A stretch of 17,542 bases of DNA. It comes from Streptomyces sp. NRRL WC-3549 (GTDB lineage: Bacteria; Actinomycetota; Actinomycetes; Streptomycetales; Streptomycetaceae). Shown in pieces: positions 6,946 to 17,169 of this stretch (position 1 is its first letter; every line of letters begins with the position of its first letter). The stretch covers positions 3,189 through 20,730 of the forward strand of contig NZ_KL585397.1 of NCBI RefSeq assembly GCF_000721935.1. Reading direction: 5' to 3'. The notes under the pieces were generated by a model. That model saw only the letters and a list, made by a program, of their open reading frames with translations, did not search any database and had not been told where the DNA came from. The position numbers and the translations under genes are program-made.

Positions 6946-6981
6946 AGCGTGTCGAGCCTAACGACCTGAACGGCACGGCGA

Positions 6982-7009
6982 AGGGCCGCACCCGCCGGGG
7001 TGCGGCCCT
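6982..7009 (-). terminator. Hairpin terminator of acnA
   Basis: A perfect 12-bp stem (6982-6993 AGGGCCGCACCC with 6998-7009) and a 4-nt loop. It begins 18 bases after the acnA stop and lies upstream of the ROK start at 6945. It separates the two same-strand genes into different transcripts. Confidence 0.85.
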
Positions 7010-7027
7010 CGCCTGCTTCCTGAGCCC

Positions 7028-9769
<2,742 letters not shown>

Positions 9770-9835
9770 TCAACCGCGCCGCGCCTCATAGGCGGCCGGC
9801 GCCGCTCGGTGCCGCCTGCGGCCCCCACCATCCGC

Positions 9836-9869
9836 TAAGGTAAGGATTAGTTAGGTAACCCTTACCGAA
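9836..9869. promoter_or_regulatory. DtxR/DmdR-type iron box (with an overlapping second half-box) upstream of acnA
   Basis: 9851-9869 reads TTAGGTAACCCTTACCGAA; on the minus strand it matches 15 of 19 positions of the DtxR-family consensus TTAGGTTAGGCTAACCTAA. A second, weaker match (12 of 19; TAAGGTAAGG half clear) overlaps at 9836-9854, as expected for paired dimers. It lies about 110 bases upstream of the acnA start, in the only AT-rich patch of the region, so it probably overlaps the promoter. Regulation of acnA by iron through DmdR1/IdeR is the inference. Confidence 0.65.
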
Positions 9870-9895
9870 CGGCGGCTGCGGTGCGCCTCGGCAGA

Positions 9896-9913
9896 TATCT
9901 CGATGTCGAGATA
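9896..9913. promoter_or_regulatory. Palindromic operator candidate upstream of acnA (ATCTC-N6-GAGAT)
   Basis: TATCTCGATGTCGAGATA has perfect 8-bp arms around a central TG. It lies 27 bases beyond the iron box, away from acnA. It shares the ATCTC-N6-GAGAT layout with the palindrome at 10381-10396 before the HTH-MurA gene. The binding protein is not known from sequence. Confidence 0.6.
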
Positions 9914-9932
9914 ACTCTAGTACATCACCGCC

Positions 9933-9967
9933 GTGCGGTCATGCCCGGGCACCGGGCACGACCGCAC
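9933..9967. terminator. Strong hairpin in the divergent region
   Basis: 16-bp arms (9933-9948 GTGCGGTCATGCCCGG and 9952-9967) with one mismatch that could pair as G-U on one strand, and a 3-nt loop. It has terminator strength, yet it lies between two divergently transcribed genes rather than after one. It may insulate acnA from transcripts arising upstream or end an unannotated short RNA. Confidence 0.5.
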
Positions 9968-10380
9968 CTGCGGGTCCTCACCCCCTCCTTCCCGCTCAAG
10001 GAGCGGCGGTACCGGAAAACCCGGACTTCGACGGGGAGGCGCGGACGCCGACCGCGCCCCGCGGGGACGCCCAGCCCCTCTCCGGCCGCCCGGCTCCCCC
10101 CGGACCGGACCCCCCGACCCGTCCCGCCCGGCGGGCGCCAGGGCCCTGCACGCACCCGCCGGGCCGTGGCGCCCGCCGCACCCCCTCGACGGACCCGCGG
10201 GGACCGTTCGGCCGGCGTGGGACGATCCGCCACCGCCGCCCGACCACCGCACCGGGCGCCACCCGTTCGGCCGAGCTGCGCGCGCCGGATGCCGCGGGGC
10301 GGACGACCGTCGAGTTGGCTGTCCGTACGCGGCGCGGACACGCGACGGGCACCTGAAACACACACCCCGGTGCGATCTTC

Positions 10381-10401
10381 ATCTCATATCTGAGATAGCG
10401 T
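10381..10401 (+). promoter_or_regulatory. Palindrome overlapping a likely leaderless promoter of the HTH-MurA gene
   Basis: 10381-10396 is ATCTCATATCTGAGAT, with perfect 6-bp arms. A TANNNT-type -10 candidate, TAGCGT (10396-10401), touches it. Transcription would begin about 7 bases later, at the ATG (10408). No ribosome binding site precedes this ATG (TTAAGCC), which supports a leaderless mRNA. No clear -35 is visible. A repressor bound here would block the promoter, so autoregulation by the gene's own HTH is plausible. Confidence 0.5.
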
Positions 10402-10407
10402 TAAGCC

Positions 10408-11937
10408 ATGGAAGACGACTACCTCGTACGTATCGGCAAGCTCATCCGTGACGCCCGTCAGCACCGGGGCTGGACGCAGACACAGCTTGCCGAGGCGCTC
10501 GCCACCAGCCAGAGCGCCGTCAACCGCATCGAGCGCGGCAACCAGAACATCAGCCTTGAGATGATCGCCCGCATCGGCGAGGCCCTCGACAGCGAGATCG
10601 TGTCACTCGGGTACGCCGGCCCGATGCACCTGCGAGTCGTCGGTGGGCGCCGCCTGTCCGGCGCCATCGACGTCAAGACCAGCAAGAACGCCTGCGTCGC
10701 CCTGCTCTGCGGGTCACTGCTCAACAAGGGCCGCACCGTACTGCGCCGGGTCGCCCGCATCGAGGAGGTCTTCCGGCTGCTGGAGGTCCTCAACTCCATC
10801 GGGGTGCGCACCCGCTGGATCAACGACGGCCTCGACCTGGAGATCCTGCCGCCCGCGCAGCTGGAGCTGGAGTCGATCGACGCGGACGCCGCCCGCCGGA
10901 CCCGCTCCATCATCATGTTCCTCGGCCCGCTGCTCCACCGTACGGACCGCTTCACGCTGCCGTACGCCGGCGGCTGCGACCTCGGCACGCGGACCATCGA
11001 GCCGCACATGATCGCCCTGCGCCGCTTCGGTCTCGACATCGCGGCCACCGACGGGCTGTACCACGCACAGGTCGACCCGGCGGTCAGGCCGGAACGGCCG
11101 ATCGTCCTGACCGAGCGCGGCGACACGGTGACGGAGAACGCGCTGCTGGCCGCCGCCCGGCACGACGGCACGACCGTCATCCGCAACGCCTCCTCCAACT
11201 ACATGGTCCAGGACCTGTGCTTCTTCCTGGAGGCGCTCGGCGTACGCGTGGACGGCGTCGGTACGACGACGCTGACCGTGCACGGCGTGCCCGAGATCGA
11301 CGTGGACGTCGACTACTCCCCCTCCGAGGACCCGGTCGAGGCGATGAGCCTGCTGGCCGCCGCGGTCGTCACGGAGTCGGAGCTGACGATCCGCCGGGTA
11401 CCGATCGAGTTCCTGGAGATCGAGCTCGCGGTCCTGGAGGAGATGGGCGTCGACTGCGACCGCACCCCGGAGTACGCGGCCGACAACGGCCGGACCCGGC
11501 TGGTCGACCTGACGGTCCGGCCCTCCAAACTGGAGGCGCCCATCGACAAGATCCACCCGATGCCGTTCCCCGGCCTGAACATCGACAACGTCCCGTTCTT
11601 CGCGGCCATCGCCGCCGCCGCGCACGGCCAGACCCTCATCCACGACTGGGTCTACGACAACCGCGCCATCTACCTCACCGATCTCAACCGCCTCGGCGGC
11701 AGGCTCCAACTCCTCGACCCGCACCGGGTCCTGGTGGAAGGCCCGACCCGCTGGCGCGCCGCCGAGATGATGTGCCCGCCCGCGCTGCGGCCGGCGGTGG
11801 TGGTGCTGCTGGCGATGATGGCGGCCGAGGGCACGTCGGTGCTGCGCAACGTGTACGTGATCAACCGCGGTTACGAGGAGCTGGCGGAGCGGCTGAACTC
11901 GGTGGGGGCGCAGATCGAGATCTTCCGGGACATCTGA
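10408..11937 (+). CDS. MurA-like enolpyruvyl transferase with N-terminal XRE helix-turn-helix
   Basis: A two-domain protein of 509 residues. Residues 8-62 form a Cro/C1-type HTH (RIGKLIRDARQHRGWTQTQLAE, then TSQSAVNRIERG). Residues 73-509 are an EPSP/MurA fold; MurA transfers enolpyruvate from PEP to UDP-GlcNAc in peptidoglycan synthesis. Equivalents of key MurA residues are present: Lys93-Asn94 (TSKNAC), Cys190 in AGGCDLGTR (E. coli Cys115) with Arg194, Asn418-Arg419, and Arg487 in NRGYE. Differences are also clear: the PTDMQ loop with the general-base Asp is replaced by PGLNIDN, with Asp393 possibly filling in, and the TDLRA region reads PPALR, losing that Asp. It may therefore be a weak enzyme, or a substrate-sensing regulator. 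From memory, Streptomyces carries such a second MurA beside acnA. Followed by a strong terminator. Confidence 0.9.
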   Translation: MEDDYLVRIGKLIRDARQHRGWTQTQLAEALATSQSAVNRIERGNQNISLEMIARIGEALDSEIVSLGYAGPMHLRVVGGRRLSGAIDVKTSKNACVALLCGSLLNKGRTVLRRVARIEEVFRLLEVLNSIGVRTRWINDGLDLEILPPAQLELESIDADAARRTRSIIMFLGPLLHRTDRFTLPYAGGCDLGTRTIEPHMIALRRFGLDIAATDGLYHAQVDPAVRPERPIVLTERGDTVTENALLAAARHDGTTVIRNASSNYMVQDLCFFLEALGVRVDGVGTTTLTVHGVPEIDVDVDYSPSEDPVEAMSLLAAAVVTESELTIRRVPIEFLEIELAVLEEMGVDCDRTPEYAADNGRTRLVDLTVRPSKLEAPIDKIHPMPFPGLNIDNVPFFAAIAAAAHGQTLIHDWVYDNRAIYLTDLNRLGGRLQLLDPHRVLVEGPTRWRAAEMMCPPALRPAVVVLLAMMAAEGTSVLRNVYVINRGYEELAERLNSVGAQIEIFRDI

Positions 11938-11957
11938 AAGCCCGCAGGAATAGCATC

Positions 11958-12006
11958 GTCGCACCCCTCCTGAACTGCACAAATGCAAGGTCAGGAGGGG
12001 TGCGAC
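11958..12006 (+). terminator. Strong hairpin terminator after the HTH-MurA gene
   Basis: Perfect 16-bp arms (11958-11973 and 11991-12006, core GCACCCCTCCTGA). The 17-nt loop itself contains TGCA-CAAA-TGCA, a nested mini-hairpin. It begins 20 bases after the stop at 11937 and has no U tract. Confidence 0.85.
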
Positions 12007-12236
12007 GGAGCCCCTGGGACTTTTCTGGGACTTTGAATCAGGAACGACGGCATTCGAACACCGCCCTCTCCACATGGTGCGTCATCGGAAACACGTCACG
12101 GACGCAAGGCCCGGTGGATCAGCAGGTCAGACGTGTCTGTCGCTCCCGAGGAGCGGCTTCTCCCCCTCGGGAGCGTCAAACGAGCGTCACGGCCGAATCT
12201 TGTCGGCCCTGTCAGAGGGAGTCTGCGGAGCCGCCC
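12007..12236. other. Junction region between terminator and insertion sequence, no gene recognised
   Basis: It begins with an 11-bp tandem pair, CTGGGACTTTT / CTGGGACTTTG (12014-12035), in a patch of lower GC. A hairpin with 10-bp arms follows (12141-12150 and 12166-12175, CGCTCCCGAG). Open frames run through to the IS, but none shows a family or ribosome site. Joining the two sides of the IS does not restore a recognisable gene either. Confidence 0.5.
12227..12236. repeat. Left 10-bp target-site duplication
   Basis: GGAGCCGCCC immediately before the left inverted repeat. It is identical to 13611-13620 directly after the right inverted repeat. Confidence 0.92.
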
Positions 12237-12255
12237 CAGGGTCCGTTGCAAGATC
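12237..12255 (+). repeat. IS left inverted repeat
   Basis: 19 bases beginning CAGGGTCCG, matching the right end at 18 of 19 positions. Confidence 0.92.
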
Positions 12256-12389
12256 AACGTTCGCCCGATTCGCCGGAGTGGGGTTGAACTGAGCGGTAAG
12301 CCCGCTTCGGTTGAAACGCGGCGCAGGCACGGTCTCGGTGATCAGGTGATCAGGTGAGTGTCTACGTCCCATGATCACTTGGCGAGTCC

Positions 12390-13553
12390 GTGCCTGCTCC
12401 TGCATCTTCCCTCACGCTCTGCGGCCTGGATCAACTGGCCCTCGCTTCCATGCCGGCGCCGTTGCCGGACGCGGTCGCGCTATCCGGGTTCCTGGACCTG
12501 ATACCCGATCCGCGCGGGCTACGTGGGCGGCGTTATCTTCTTTCCGCGCTGGTGTCCGCCGTGGCGGCGAGTGTGCTGGCAGGCACCCGCTCGCTGAGCG
12601 CGATGACCGAGTGGATCGCGGACGCTCCGGCGTGGGCCCGCCGGGCGCTCGGTTTCCCCGTCGACCCGCTGACCGGAACCGTGTCCGTGCCGCACCCCCA
12701 GACCCTGCGCCGACTGTTGGCCCAGCTCGACGGCGACGCCCTCGACCAGGCGATCGGCACCTTTCTCGCCGCCCGCGCCGCCCCCGTGCCCGCCGGATTG
12801 CGAGCGATCGCCGTCGACGGGAAGGTACTGCGCGGCTCGCGAACGGCCACCGCCCCGGCCGTCACACTGCTGGCCGCGATGGACCACACCGGAAACGTCC
12901 TCGCCCAGCGTCAGATCGCCGACATGAGCAACGAAATCCCCGCCTTCGCGCCCCTGTTGGACACCGTCGACCTCTCCAGCACGGTGATCACCGCCGACGC
13001 CCTGCACACCCAGCATGCCCACGGCGCCTACCTCCGCACGCGCGGCGCCCACTACATCGCCGTCGTCAAGGCCAATCATCCCGGCCTGCTCGAACGCGTC
13101 CGCCGGCTGCCCTGGCCGGAGATCGGCCTCGACCAGTACGAGCGCACCCATGCCCACCACCGCCAGGAGATCCGCCGCCTGAAGACCGCGGCCTTCGCTC
13201 ACATTGACTACCCCAACGCTCAACAAGCCCTCCAAATCGTGCGCCGGAGACGGGACCTCGCTACCGGCAAGCTGACGATCGAGCGGGTCTACCCGATCAC
13301 CAGCCTGCCGCCCGGTGCGGCGAGCGAAGCCCAGATCGCAGCTTGGATCAAGGGCCACTGGAAGATCGAGAACCTTCTGCATCACGTGAGGGACCGCACC
13401 TTCCGCGAGGACGATTCCAAGATCCGCACAGGCCACCTGCCACGGATCATGGCCGGGCTCCGCAACCTCGCCATCGGTATCCACCGCCAAGATGACGGGT
13501 CAACATCGCCGCCGCCCTACGTCACGCTGCCCGCGACTGCCACAGGCCCCTGA
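12390..13553 (+). CDS. ISAs1-family DDE transposase
   Basis: 387 residues, the usual size for ISAs1 transposases. The N-terminal region matches the DDE_Tnp_1-associated domain: ALSGFLDLIPDPRGLRGRRY, then LVSAVAASVLAGTRSLSAMTEW. The catalytic core has the family landmarks AVDGKVLRGS (first Asp), VITADALHTQ (second Asp) and the Y2/E motif HWKIENLLHHVRDRTFREDDS. These are followed by RTGHLPRIMAGLRNLAIG. The start used is the GTG at 12390, with GGCGAG four bases upstream, a modest site. An in-frame ATG near 12450 is an alternative. It lies fully inside the inverted repeats, and no disruption is visible. It is transcribed towards the end of brxHI on the opposite strand. Confidence 0.95.
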   Translation: MPAPASSLTLCGLDQLALASMPAPLPDAVALSGFLDLIPDPRGLRGRRYLLSALVSAVAASVLAGTRSLSAMTEWIADAPAWARRALGFPVDPLTGTVSVPHPQTLRRLLAQLDGDALDQAIGTFLAARAAPVPAGLRAIAVDGKVLRGSRTATAPAVTLLAAMDHTGNVLAQRQIADMSNEIPAFAPLLDTVDLSSTVITADALHTQHAHGAYLRTRGAHYIAVVKANHPGLLERVRRLPWPEIGLDQYERTHAHHRQEIRRLKTAAFAHIDYPNAQQALQIVRRRRDLATGKLTIERVYPITSLPPGAASEAQIAAWIKGHWKIENLLHHVRDRTFREDDSKIRTGHLPRIMAGLRNLAIGIHRQDDGSTSPPPYVTLPATATGP

Positions 13554-13591
13554 CCGCCCTCGGGCTCACCGGATGAACCCGGACAGAAAGC

Positions 13592-13610
13592 GATCTTGCA
13601 ACAGACCCTG
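13592..13610 (-). repeat. IS right inverted repeat
   Basis: Reverse complement CAGGGTCTGTTGCAAGATC, one mismatch from the left end. Confidence 0.92.
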
Positions 13611-13620
13611 GGAGCCGCCC
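13611..13620. repeat. Right 10-bp target-site duplication
   Basis: GGAGCCGCCC, identical to 12227-12236. Confidence 0.92.
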
Positions 13621-13684
13621 GCCGCCGGGACGGCAATACGCCCAACAACTTGAACACGCCGACGGGCAGCGAGCCGACGACAAG

Positions 13685-15838
13685 TCAGCGACCAAGCGAA
13701 ACGAAGCGCATGGGCTCCGACAACGCCAGCGCAGAAGAGTCCATGTCCGCCATTCGGGCTGCCAGCGTCGCCTCAGAGAGGCGGGGCGGCAGGGCGTCAG
13801 CGAATTTCAGACCGCGGAGAGCTCGCTCATCAGTGGCCGGGAGACATAGGCGCTCAGCGGCCTCCGCAGTAACGGCTTTCCAAGCCGTCGGATCGAGATC
13901 CTCCCGCAGCCGGATCCAGCGATCATTGACGGCTTGGCCTGGTACCGCGACGCCATCGAGAGTCGCAGCGAGCGTGGCGTTCGCACGATGGCCTGCCCAG
14001 GTCCACCACCTCATCTGCCCCCCTGAGTCACGGATGATCAGAGTGCCTGCCGGGTGTACCCGCTCCAGGTATGCCTCTCGCGCCTGCCGCAACGCCCTGA
14101 TTGCGCGTGGTGTCAGGGCAACCGGCGGGTCCTCACCCAGCAACACCTGCCGCTCCGCCCGAGTGAGCTCGTAGGAGCCGGCCATGCCGAATCCGGCGCC
14201 GCTCCACTTCGCCTTGCCCCCACTGTCGACAGGCTCGACGAAGCAGCGTTTGCGTCGCCAGTCGATATAGGTGACCTGCCAGCTCCGTCCCGCCAACAGC
14301 AGGCGGCGCGGTCCGTCCACCCGCTCCGTGAGCAGACTGGGATCGATACGGCCGATCTCCTGGCGGCCTTGCAGAACCGTGAACTGCGGCGGGGCGGTGA
14401 ACACTGCGGTGAGACTCATGAAATGACGGTGCCCGAAGCGCCGTTCGGCCTCCGGCCCGATGAACAGCATGCCGCCGTCCCGGTCGAGATAGCCCTGATC
14501 GACCAGGTGACGCACGATCGGCTCTGCGGACGAACCGAAGGGATCCAGGCCGTTCCACCATTCCTGCCACAGGTGCTCACCGACGCGGTGTTCCTGCAAA
14601 CACAGAGCCAAAAGCTGCTGGGCGACGATGTGCCGCGGCTCGGGTGGAGCCACGACCGGCTCCACCCATCCCTGTGACCACTTCAGCAGCAAGCCTGCAG
14701 CCTCGAGCAGCCCATCCTCGTCCAGAACGAGGAACAGACAGTTGCGCAGCGCCCCTTCGCGGCGTCCGGAGCGGCCGAGCCGTTGAAGAAAGGACGCGAC
14801 GGATCCAGGGGCATCAATCTGAATCACGCGGTCCAGGTCGCCTACGTCGATGCCGAGTTCGAGGGTGCTGGTGGAGATGATGACGCAGTCCCGCGCCTCG
14901 GCGAAGGCCGTCTCGGCGCGTCTGCGTTCGTCGAGGGAGAGTGAGGCATGCGAGAGGAAAGTCGTCACGCCTTTCGCCCGCAGTTTCTCGCCCAATTCCT
15001 CGACGTACCGACGTGATTCACAGAAGACCAGCCGCTTCTCACCCCGGTGCAGCGCGGCAATGACAGTGGCCGCGTTGTCGAGCGAGCCGACGTGGTCGAG
15101 CTGGATGTCGCCCGGCGGTACGACGGCCGCTCCCGTCGCTCCCCCCAGAGTTGTGGGCGAGGGCACACTGCCGCGCGGGGGGAGCTCCGGGGCGATGACC
15201 CGACCCGGCCGTTTACCCGCCCCTGAGCCCTGCAGCCACTGGAGCAGCGCTTCCGGATTGCCGATGGTCGCCGAGAGACCGACCCGCTGCAGAGGGCTGC
15301 CCGCGACGCGTTGCAGCCTTTCCAGTACGGCAAGGAGATGCCAGCCGCGGTCGTCGCCGGCGAAGGCGTGCACCTCGTCCACCACGACGGCCTGAAGGCC
15401 CGAGAAGAACGAAGCGTGGTCCACATTGACACTCACCAGCATCGCTTCGAGCGATTCGGGTGTGGTCAGCAGGACGTCGGGTCTTGCGGTCAGAATGCGC
15501 TTGCGGAAGCCGGCCGGCGTGTCCCCGTGCCACAGGGCGGCGGTCCGTCCCAGCCAGGAGGTATAGGTCTCCAGTCTGGGCAGGAGATTGTTGAGCAGCG
15601 CTTTCAGCGGACAGACGTAAAGCACGGAGGTGCCGCTCCAACGCCGTTCAGTCATCCTCGTCAGCAGGGGAAAGACTGCCGCTTCGGTCTTGCCTCCGGC
15701 GGTGGGCGCGAGCAGAACGGCGTCGTTCCCGTCGGCCAGGGGAGTGACTGCCTCCTCCTGGAGGGGGCGCAGGCTCCGCCAGCCCAGCGTGTTGACAATG
15801 TGGTGTACGAGCGCCGGGTCCAGGTCCGCCGCGCTCAC
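13685..15838 (-). CDS. brxHI: BrxHI, Lhr-like DEAD/DEAH-box helicase of type 2 BREX
   Basis: A 717-residue superfamily 2 helicase. Motif Q-like RPLQEEAV is followed by Walker A APTAGGKTEA (44-53), DEVH box at 154-157, SAT at 189-191, STSTLELGIDVGDLDRVIQ, and motif VI QRLGRSGRR (352-360). The C-terminal part has the Lhr-type accessory domain with GRIDPSLLTE and LLLAGRSWQVTYIDWRRKRCFVEP. It is shorter than full Lhr (about 1500 residues) and fits BrxHI, the helicase of the pglW-pglX-pglY-pglZ-brxD-brxHI phage-defence operon. Start GTG 15838 overlaps the brxD stop by 4 bp, with only a weak upstream site, so translation is probably coupled. It is the last gene of the operon; the IS lies 74 bases past its stop. 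Codon use is less GC-biased than in acnA, consistent with acquisition by transfer. Role inferred from family and neighbours. Confidence 0.88.
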   Translation of the reverse strand: MSAADLDPALVHHIVNTLGWRSLRPLQEEAVTPLADGNDAVLLAPTAGGKTEAAVFPLLTRMTERRWSGTSVLYVCPLKALLNNLLPRLETYTSWLGRTAALWHGDTPAGFRKRILTARPDVLLTTPESLEAMLVSVNVDHASFFSGLQAVVVDEVHAFAGDDRGWHLLAVLERLQRVAGSPLQRVGLSATIGNPEALLQWLQGSGAGKRPGRVIAPELPPRGSVPSPTTLGGATGAAVVPPGDIQLDHVGSLDNAATVIAALHRGEKRLVFCESRRYVEELGEKLRAKGVTTFLSHASLSLDERRRAETAFAEARDCVIISTSTLELGIDVGDLDRVIQIDAPGSVASFLQRLGRSGRREGALRNCLFLVLDEDGLLEAAGLLLKWSQGWVEPVVAPPEPRHIVAQQLLALCLQEHRVGEHLWQEWWNGLDPFGSSAEPIVRHLVDQGYLDRDGGMLFIGPEAERRFGHRHFMSLTAVFTAPPQFTVLQGRQEIGRIDPSLLTERVDGPRRLLLAGRSWQVTYIDWRRKRCFVEPVDSGGKAKWSGAGFGMAGSYELTRAERQVLLGEDPPVALTPRAIRALRQAREAYLERVHPAGTLIIRDSGGQMRWWTWAGHRANATLAATLDGVAVPGQAVNDRWIRLREDLDPTAWKAVTAEAAERLCLPATDERALRGLKFADALPPRLSEATLAARMADMDSSALALSEPMRFVSLGR

Positions 15839-17169
15839 GGCAGTTCCAGTGCGATCGATCCGGCGTCCCCCGACGCCGCCGCGTTGCGTTCGACTTCGGT
15901 GAGTTCGGCCGCGGTGACGGTGAGCGCGTAGTGCGTGCGGGGGTCGAAGTCGTCGAATTCGTCAACCCGGTCGAGGATATCGGCGACCAGTTTGCGCAGG
16001 AACACACGCGGGGCGATGCCAACCTGCCCGCCGAGCCTGCCGGTGACGGCGTGGGCCAATTCCGCGAGGTAGTCGTCGTCGACCCGGTGCGCGACACGCT
16101 CAGGGCTGCGGGCGATCTGCCCGTACAGGTCCCGCACCGAGCGCCCCAGTTCAGTCAGCTGCGTGAGGTCGAAGCCCTGCAGACGCAGCTGTACGGCTCG
16201 TGGAGAGTCGAAGCGCGGGTCAGTCGTGAAGTCGGTGGCCAGCCGTTGAGCCAGCGGGGGGAGCCGCTGCACACCCTGTTGTCCGTCGTAGAACCCAGGG
16301 GTGCCCGTGATGACGAGGAAGAGCCCGGGGAAGCGGCCGGCGTCGATCTCGTCCAAGAGTTGTCGCAGCGCGTTGAGGCCCTTCTCCCGAACGTCCCCGC
16401 GGACCCTTTGCAGGGTCTCGGTCTCGTCGAGGACGAGGAGGAGCCCGGGGTGGCCGCAGTCGCGGAGGACCGTGAGCAGCCCTTGCAGGAAGCCGAGGGC
16501 GGCGAAATGGTCGAGGTCGCCCCGTACACCCGCGCTACGACGGGCGGAGGCGGCAACCGACTTCTGTCCGCCGAGCCAGGCGATGAGCGCTTCCGCGGTT
16601 GCGCCGTCTCCGGTCGTCACCGCCCGCCGGTAGCCCCGCAGGGCCGCTGCGAAAGCGGGGGTCGTCCTGGCGACGTCGGCGAGGCGCCGCTCCATCAGAG
16701 CGTCGACGGCCGCGGCGAGTGACGTCTCGTCCTCCTCGTCCGTCTCACCTGCGTCCAGGACTTCTTCCTCCAGGGTGTAGAACCAGGAGTCGACGATCGC
16801 CCGTAGCGCGCTGGGTTGGTGGGTGGCGGTCGTCAGGCGTTCGGTGAGCCTGCGGTAGACGGTCTCCAGCCGGTGCAGCGGCGTTTCCGTCTCCGAGATC
16901 TGTACTTCGGCAGTGGCCAGCCCGGCCCGTTTGGCGCGTTCGGCGAGCCACCGGACGAAGAAGGTCTTGCCGGAGCCGTACTCACCGCGGATGGCGTGGA
17001 AGGCAGCGCCTCCGCGTGCGGTGACCGAAAGGTCGTCGTCGAGTGCCGCCTCGAACCGGCCGAGGCCGACGGCGAACAGGTCGAGTCCGGACTGCGGGAC
17101 TGTCCCGCGCCGCAGCGCGTCGATGACTTCACGCATGCGTACGGCACTGGCCGATGCCGCCGCGGTCAT
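15835..17169 (-). CDS. brxD: BrxD, ATP-binding protein of type 2 BREX
   Basis: A 444-residue P-loop ATPase of the ORC/Cdc6-like DUF2791 type. Walker A is GEYGSGKT (62-69), in the characteristic context AFHAIRGEYGSGKTFFVRWLAE. Walker B is LLLVLDETE (243-251), and a sensor-1-like strand LFLVITGTPGFYDG follows. An acidic insert (EEEVLDAGETDEEDE, about 134-148) lies between them. The C-terminal part has QVGIAPRVFLRKLVADILDRVDEF, a conserved tail of this family. ATG 17169 overlaps the upstream stop by 4 bp (ATGA) and has AAGGAG five bases upstream (plus 17175-17180). BrxD is an accessory ATPase of BREX type 2; its exact step in blocking phage replication is not settled. The order pglZ-brxD-brxHI makes the assignment strong. 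Confidence 0.9.
   Translation of the reverse strand: MTAAASASAVRMREVIDALRRGTVPQSGLDLFAVGLGRFEAALDDDLSVTARGGAAFHAIRGEYGSGKTFFVRWLAERAKRAGLATAEVQISETETPLHRLETVYRRLTERLTTATHQPSALRAIVDSWFYTLEEEVLDAGETDEEDETSLAAAVDALMERRLADVARTTPAFAAALRGYRRAVTTGDGATAEALIAWLGGQKSVAASARRSAGVRGDLDHFAALGFLQGLLTVLRDCGHPGLLLVLDETETLQRVRGDVREKGLNALRQLLDEIDAGRFPGLFLVITGTPGFYDGQQGVQRLPPLAQRLATDFTTDPRFDSPRAVQLRLQGFDLTQLTELGRSVRDLYGQIARSPERVAHRVDDDYLAELAHAVTGRLGGQVGIAPRVFLRKLVADILDRVDEFDDFDPRTHYALTVTAAELTEVERNAAASGDAGSIALELP

Larger units (their letters stand above)
12237..13610 (+). mobile_element. Complete ISAs1-family insertion sequence (1374 bp)
   Basis: Terminal inverted repeats are 12237-12255 (CAGGGTCCGTTGCAAGATC) and 13592-13610, whose reverse complement is CAGGGTCTGTTGCAAGATC; 18 of 19 bases match. 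A perfect 10-bp target duplication, GGAGCCGCCC, flanks the element, consistent with the 8-10 bp duplications of this family. It contains one full-length transposase gene. The intact ends, duplication and open frame indicate a recent and possibly still mobile insertion. Confidence 0.95.

Noticed and set aside
5387..6961. 524-codon plus-strand frame across the repeats and ROK gene
   Set aside because: It runs through the tandem repeat and the adapter duplication and is antisense to clear ROK motifs. Composition is Pro/Arg/Gly/Ala-rich with no domain.
9881..10451. Several overlapping frames of 120-170 codons on both strands in the acnA/HTH-MurA gap
   Set aside because: They are all low-complexity Arg/Pro/Gly products, mutually overlapping, without ribosome sites. 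They are typical of non-coding DNA at very high GC.
12074..13684. A gene interrupted by the IS
   Set aside because: Joining the flanks at the 10-bp duplication keeps one frame open, but the product has no recognisable family and runs antisense into brxHI.
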